From positions 1,116,001 through 1,180,000 of the forward strand of contig NZ_CP040749.1 in NCBI RefSeq assembly GCF_006065315.1: DNA of 64,000 nucleotides. The letters run 5' to 3'. This DNA comes from Aureibaculum algae (GTDB taxonomy: Bacteria; Bacteroidota; Bacteroidia; Flavobacteriales; Flavobacteriaceae). The translations under genes were made by a program, and so were the position numbers. The notes beneath the pieces were generated by a model. The model had not been told where the DNA came from. It searched no databases and saw nothing but the letters and a program-made list of their open reading frames with translations. Below are positions 63,942 to 64,000 of the stretch, one piece after another. Each line of letters begins with the position of its first letter. The stretch's first letter is position 1.

Positions 63942-64000
63942 TTAGCTCCAGTCGTCAATCCGATAATTTTCATTTTCGCCTTCTAATAATTGCAGATAGC
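63942..64000 (-). CDS. C-terminal end of an unidentified protein (partial)
   Basis: The minus strand reads ...YLQLLEGENENYRIDDWS and a TAA stop (63942-63944). It is open to the window edge. Only 19 residues are visible, so no function can be assigned; it lies on the strand opposite to the preceding gene. Confidence 0.55.
   Translation of the reverse strand, partial: YLQLLEGENENYRIDDWS

Overview
The window is AT-rich chromosomal DNA from a member of the Flavobacteriaceae (Bacteroidota). Signs of this are the type IX secretion/gliding lipoprotein SprE/PorW, an S16 protein with a long Ala/Glu tail, DnaE with a fused N-terminal proofreading exonuclease, DUF5687 and DUF6146 proteins, a SusC-type carboxypeptidase-regulatory-like domain, and promoters of the Bacteroidota type (TAnnTTTG -7 box, little Shine-Dalgarno). 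The genus cannot be fixed from sequence reading alone. No rRNA, tRNA, CRISPR array, insertion sequence or prophage was seen.

Layout. 1-6308 (minus): sprE, a bactofilin, atpZ, a small membrane protein, then atpB-E-F-H-A; atpA runs off the left edge. 6471-8742: a two-gene ABC exporter whose genes are separated by a (TAGCAG)n microsatellite. 8969-14989 (minus): pheS, a retropepsin-like protease, purM and a very large ThuA/sugar-dehydrogenase/cytochrome c lipoprotein. 15195-21311 (plus): two different glutamate dehydrogenases flanking a large protein with two receiver-like domains and an ATP-grasp domain. 21425-29453: dinB, a DUF6146 lipoprotein, pckA with a strong palindromic operator, a DUF423 protein, a saccharopine-dehydrogenase-like enzyme, trmN6-rimM-rpsP and kdsB. 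29565-40096: a sortilin-like beta-propeller protein, dnaE, a secreted Gfo/Idh oxidoreductase, an acidic hypothetical protein, a cold-shock protein and an endonuclease/exonuclease/phosphatase-fold protein. 40342-51598: a giant alpha-2-macroglobulin with a thioester motif, a Mur-ligase-derived pseudoenzyme, an ABC exporter, two thioredoxin-fold proteins and a DoxX protein.

51734-59430 is the most accessory-looking part: an ECF42-like sigma factor module (YciI, DUF1569, sigma), a zinc-ribbon protein, a helical protein, a membrane-anchored coiled-coil protein, a HigB/HigA-peptidase toxin-antitoxin pair and two unrecognised genes. 59577-64000 returns to core genes: era, an acetyltransferase, an NhaC antiporter, a Gfo/Idh oxidoreductase and the tail of one more gene.

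Themes. Carbon/nitrogen balance genes (two GDHs, PEP carboxykinase, a saccharopine-type dehydrogenase) lie close together. Dispersed palindromic elements (46941, 63791, 8821, 40110) sit in several intergenic gaps. The observations judged most worth following are the pckA operator, the GDH/REC-REC-ATP-grasp/GDH cluster, the Mur-ligase remnant, the ECF42 module with its candidate self-promoter, and the palindromic elements.
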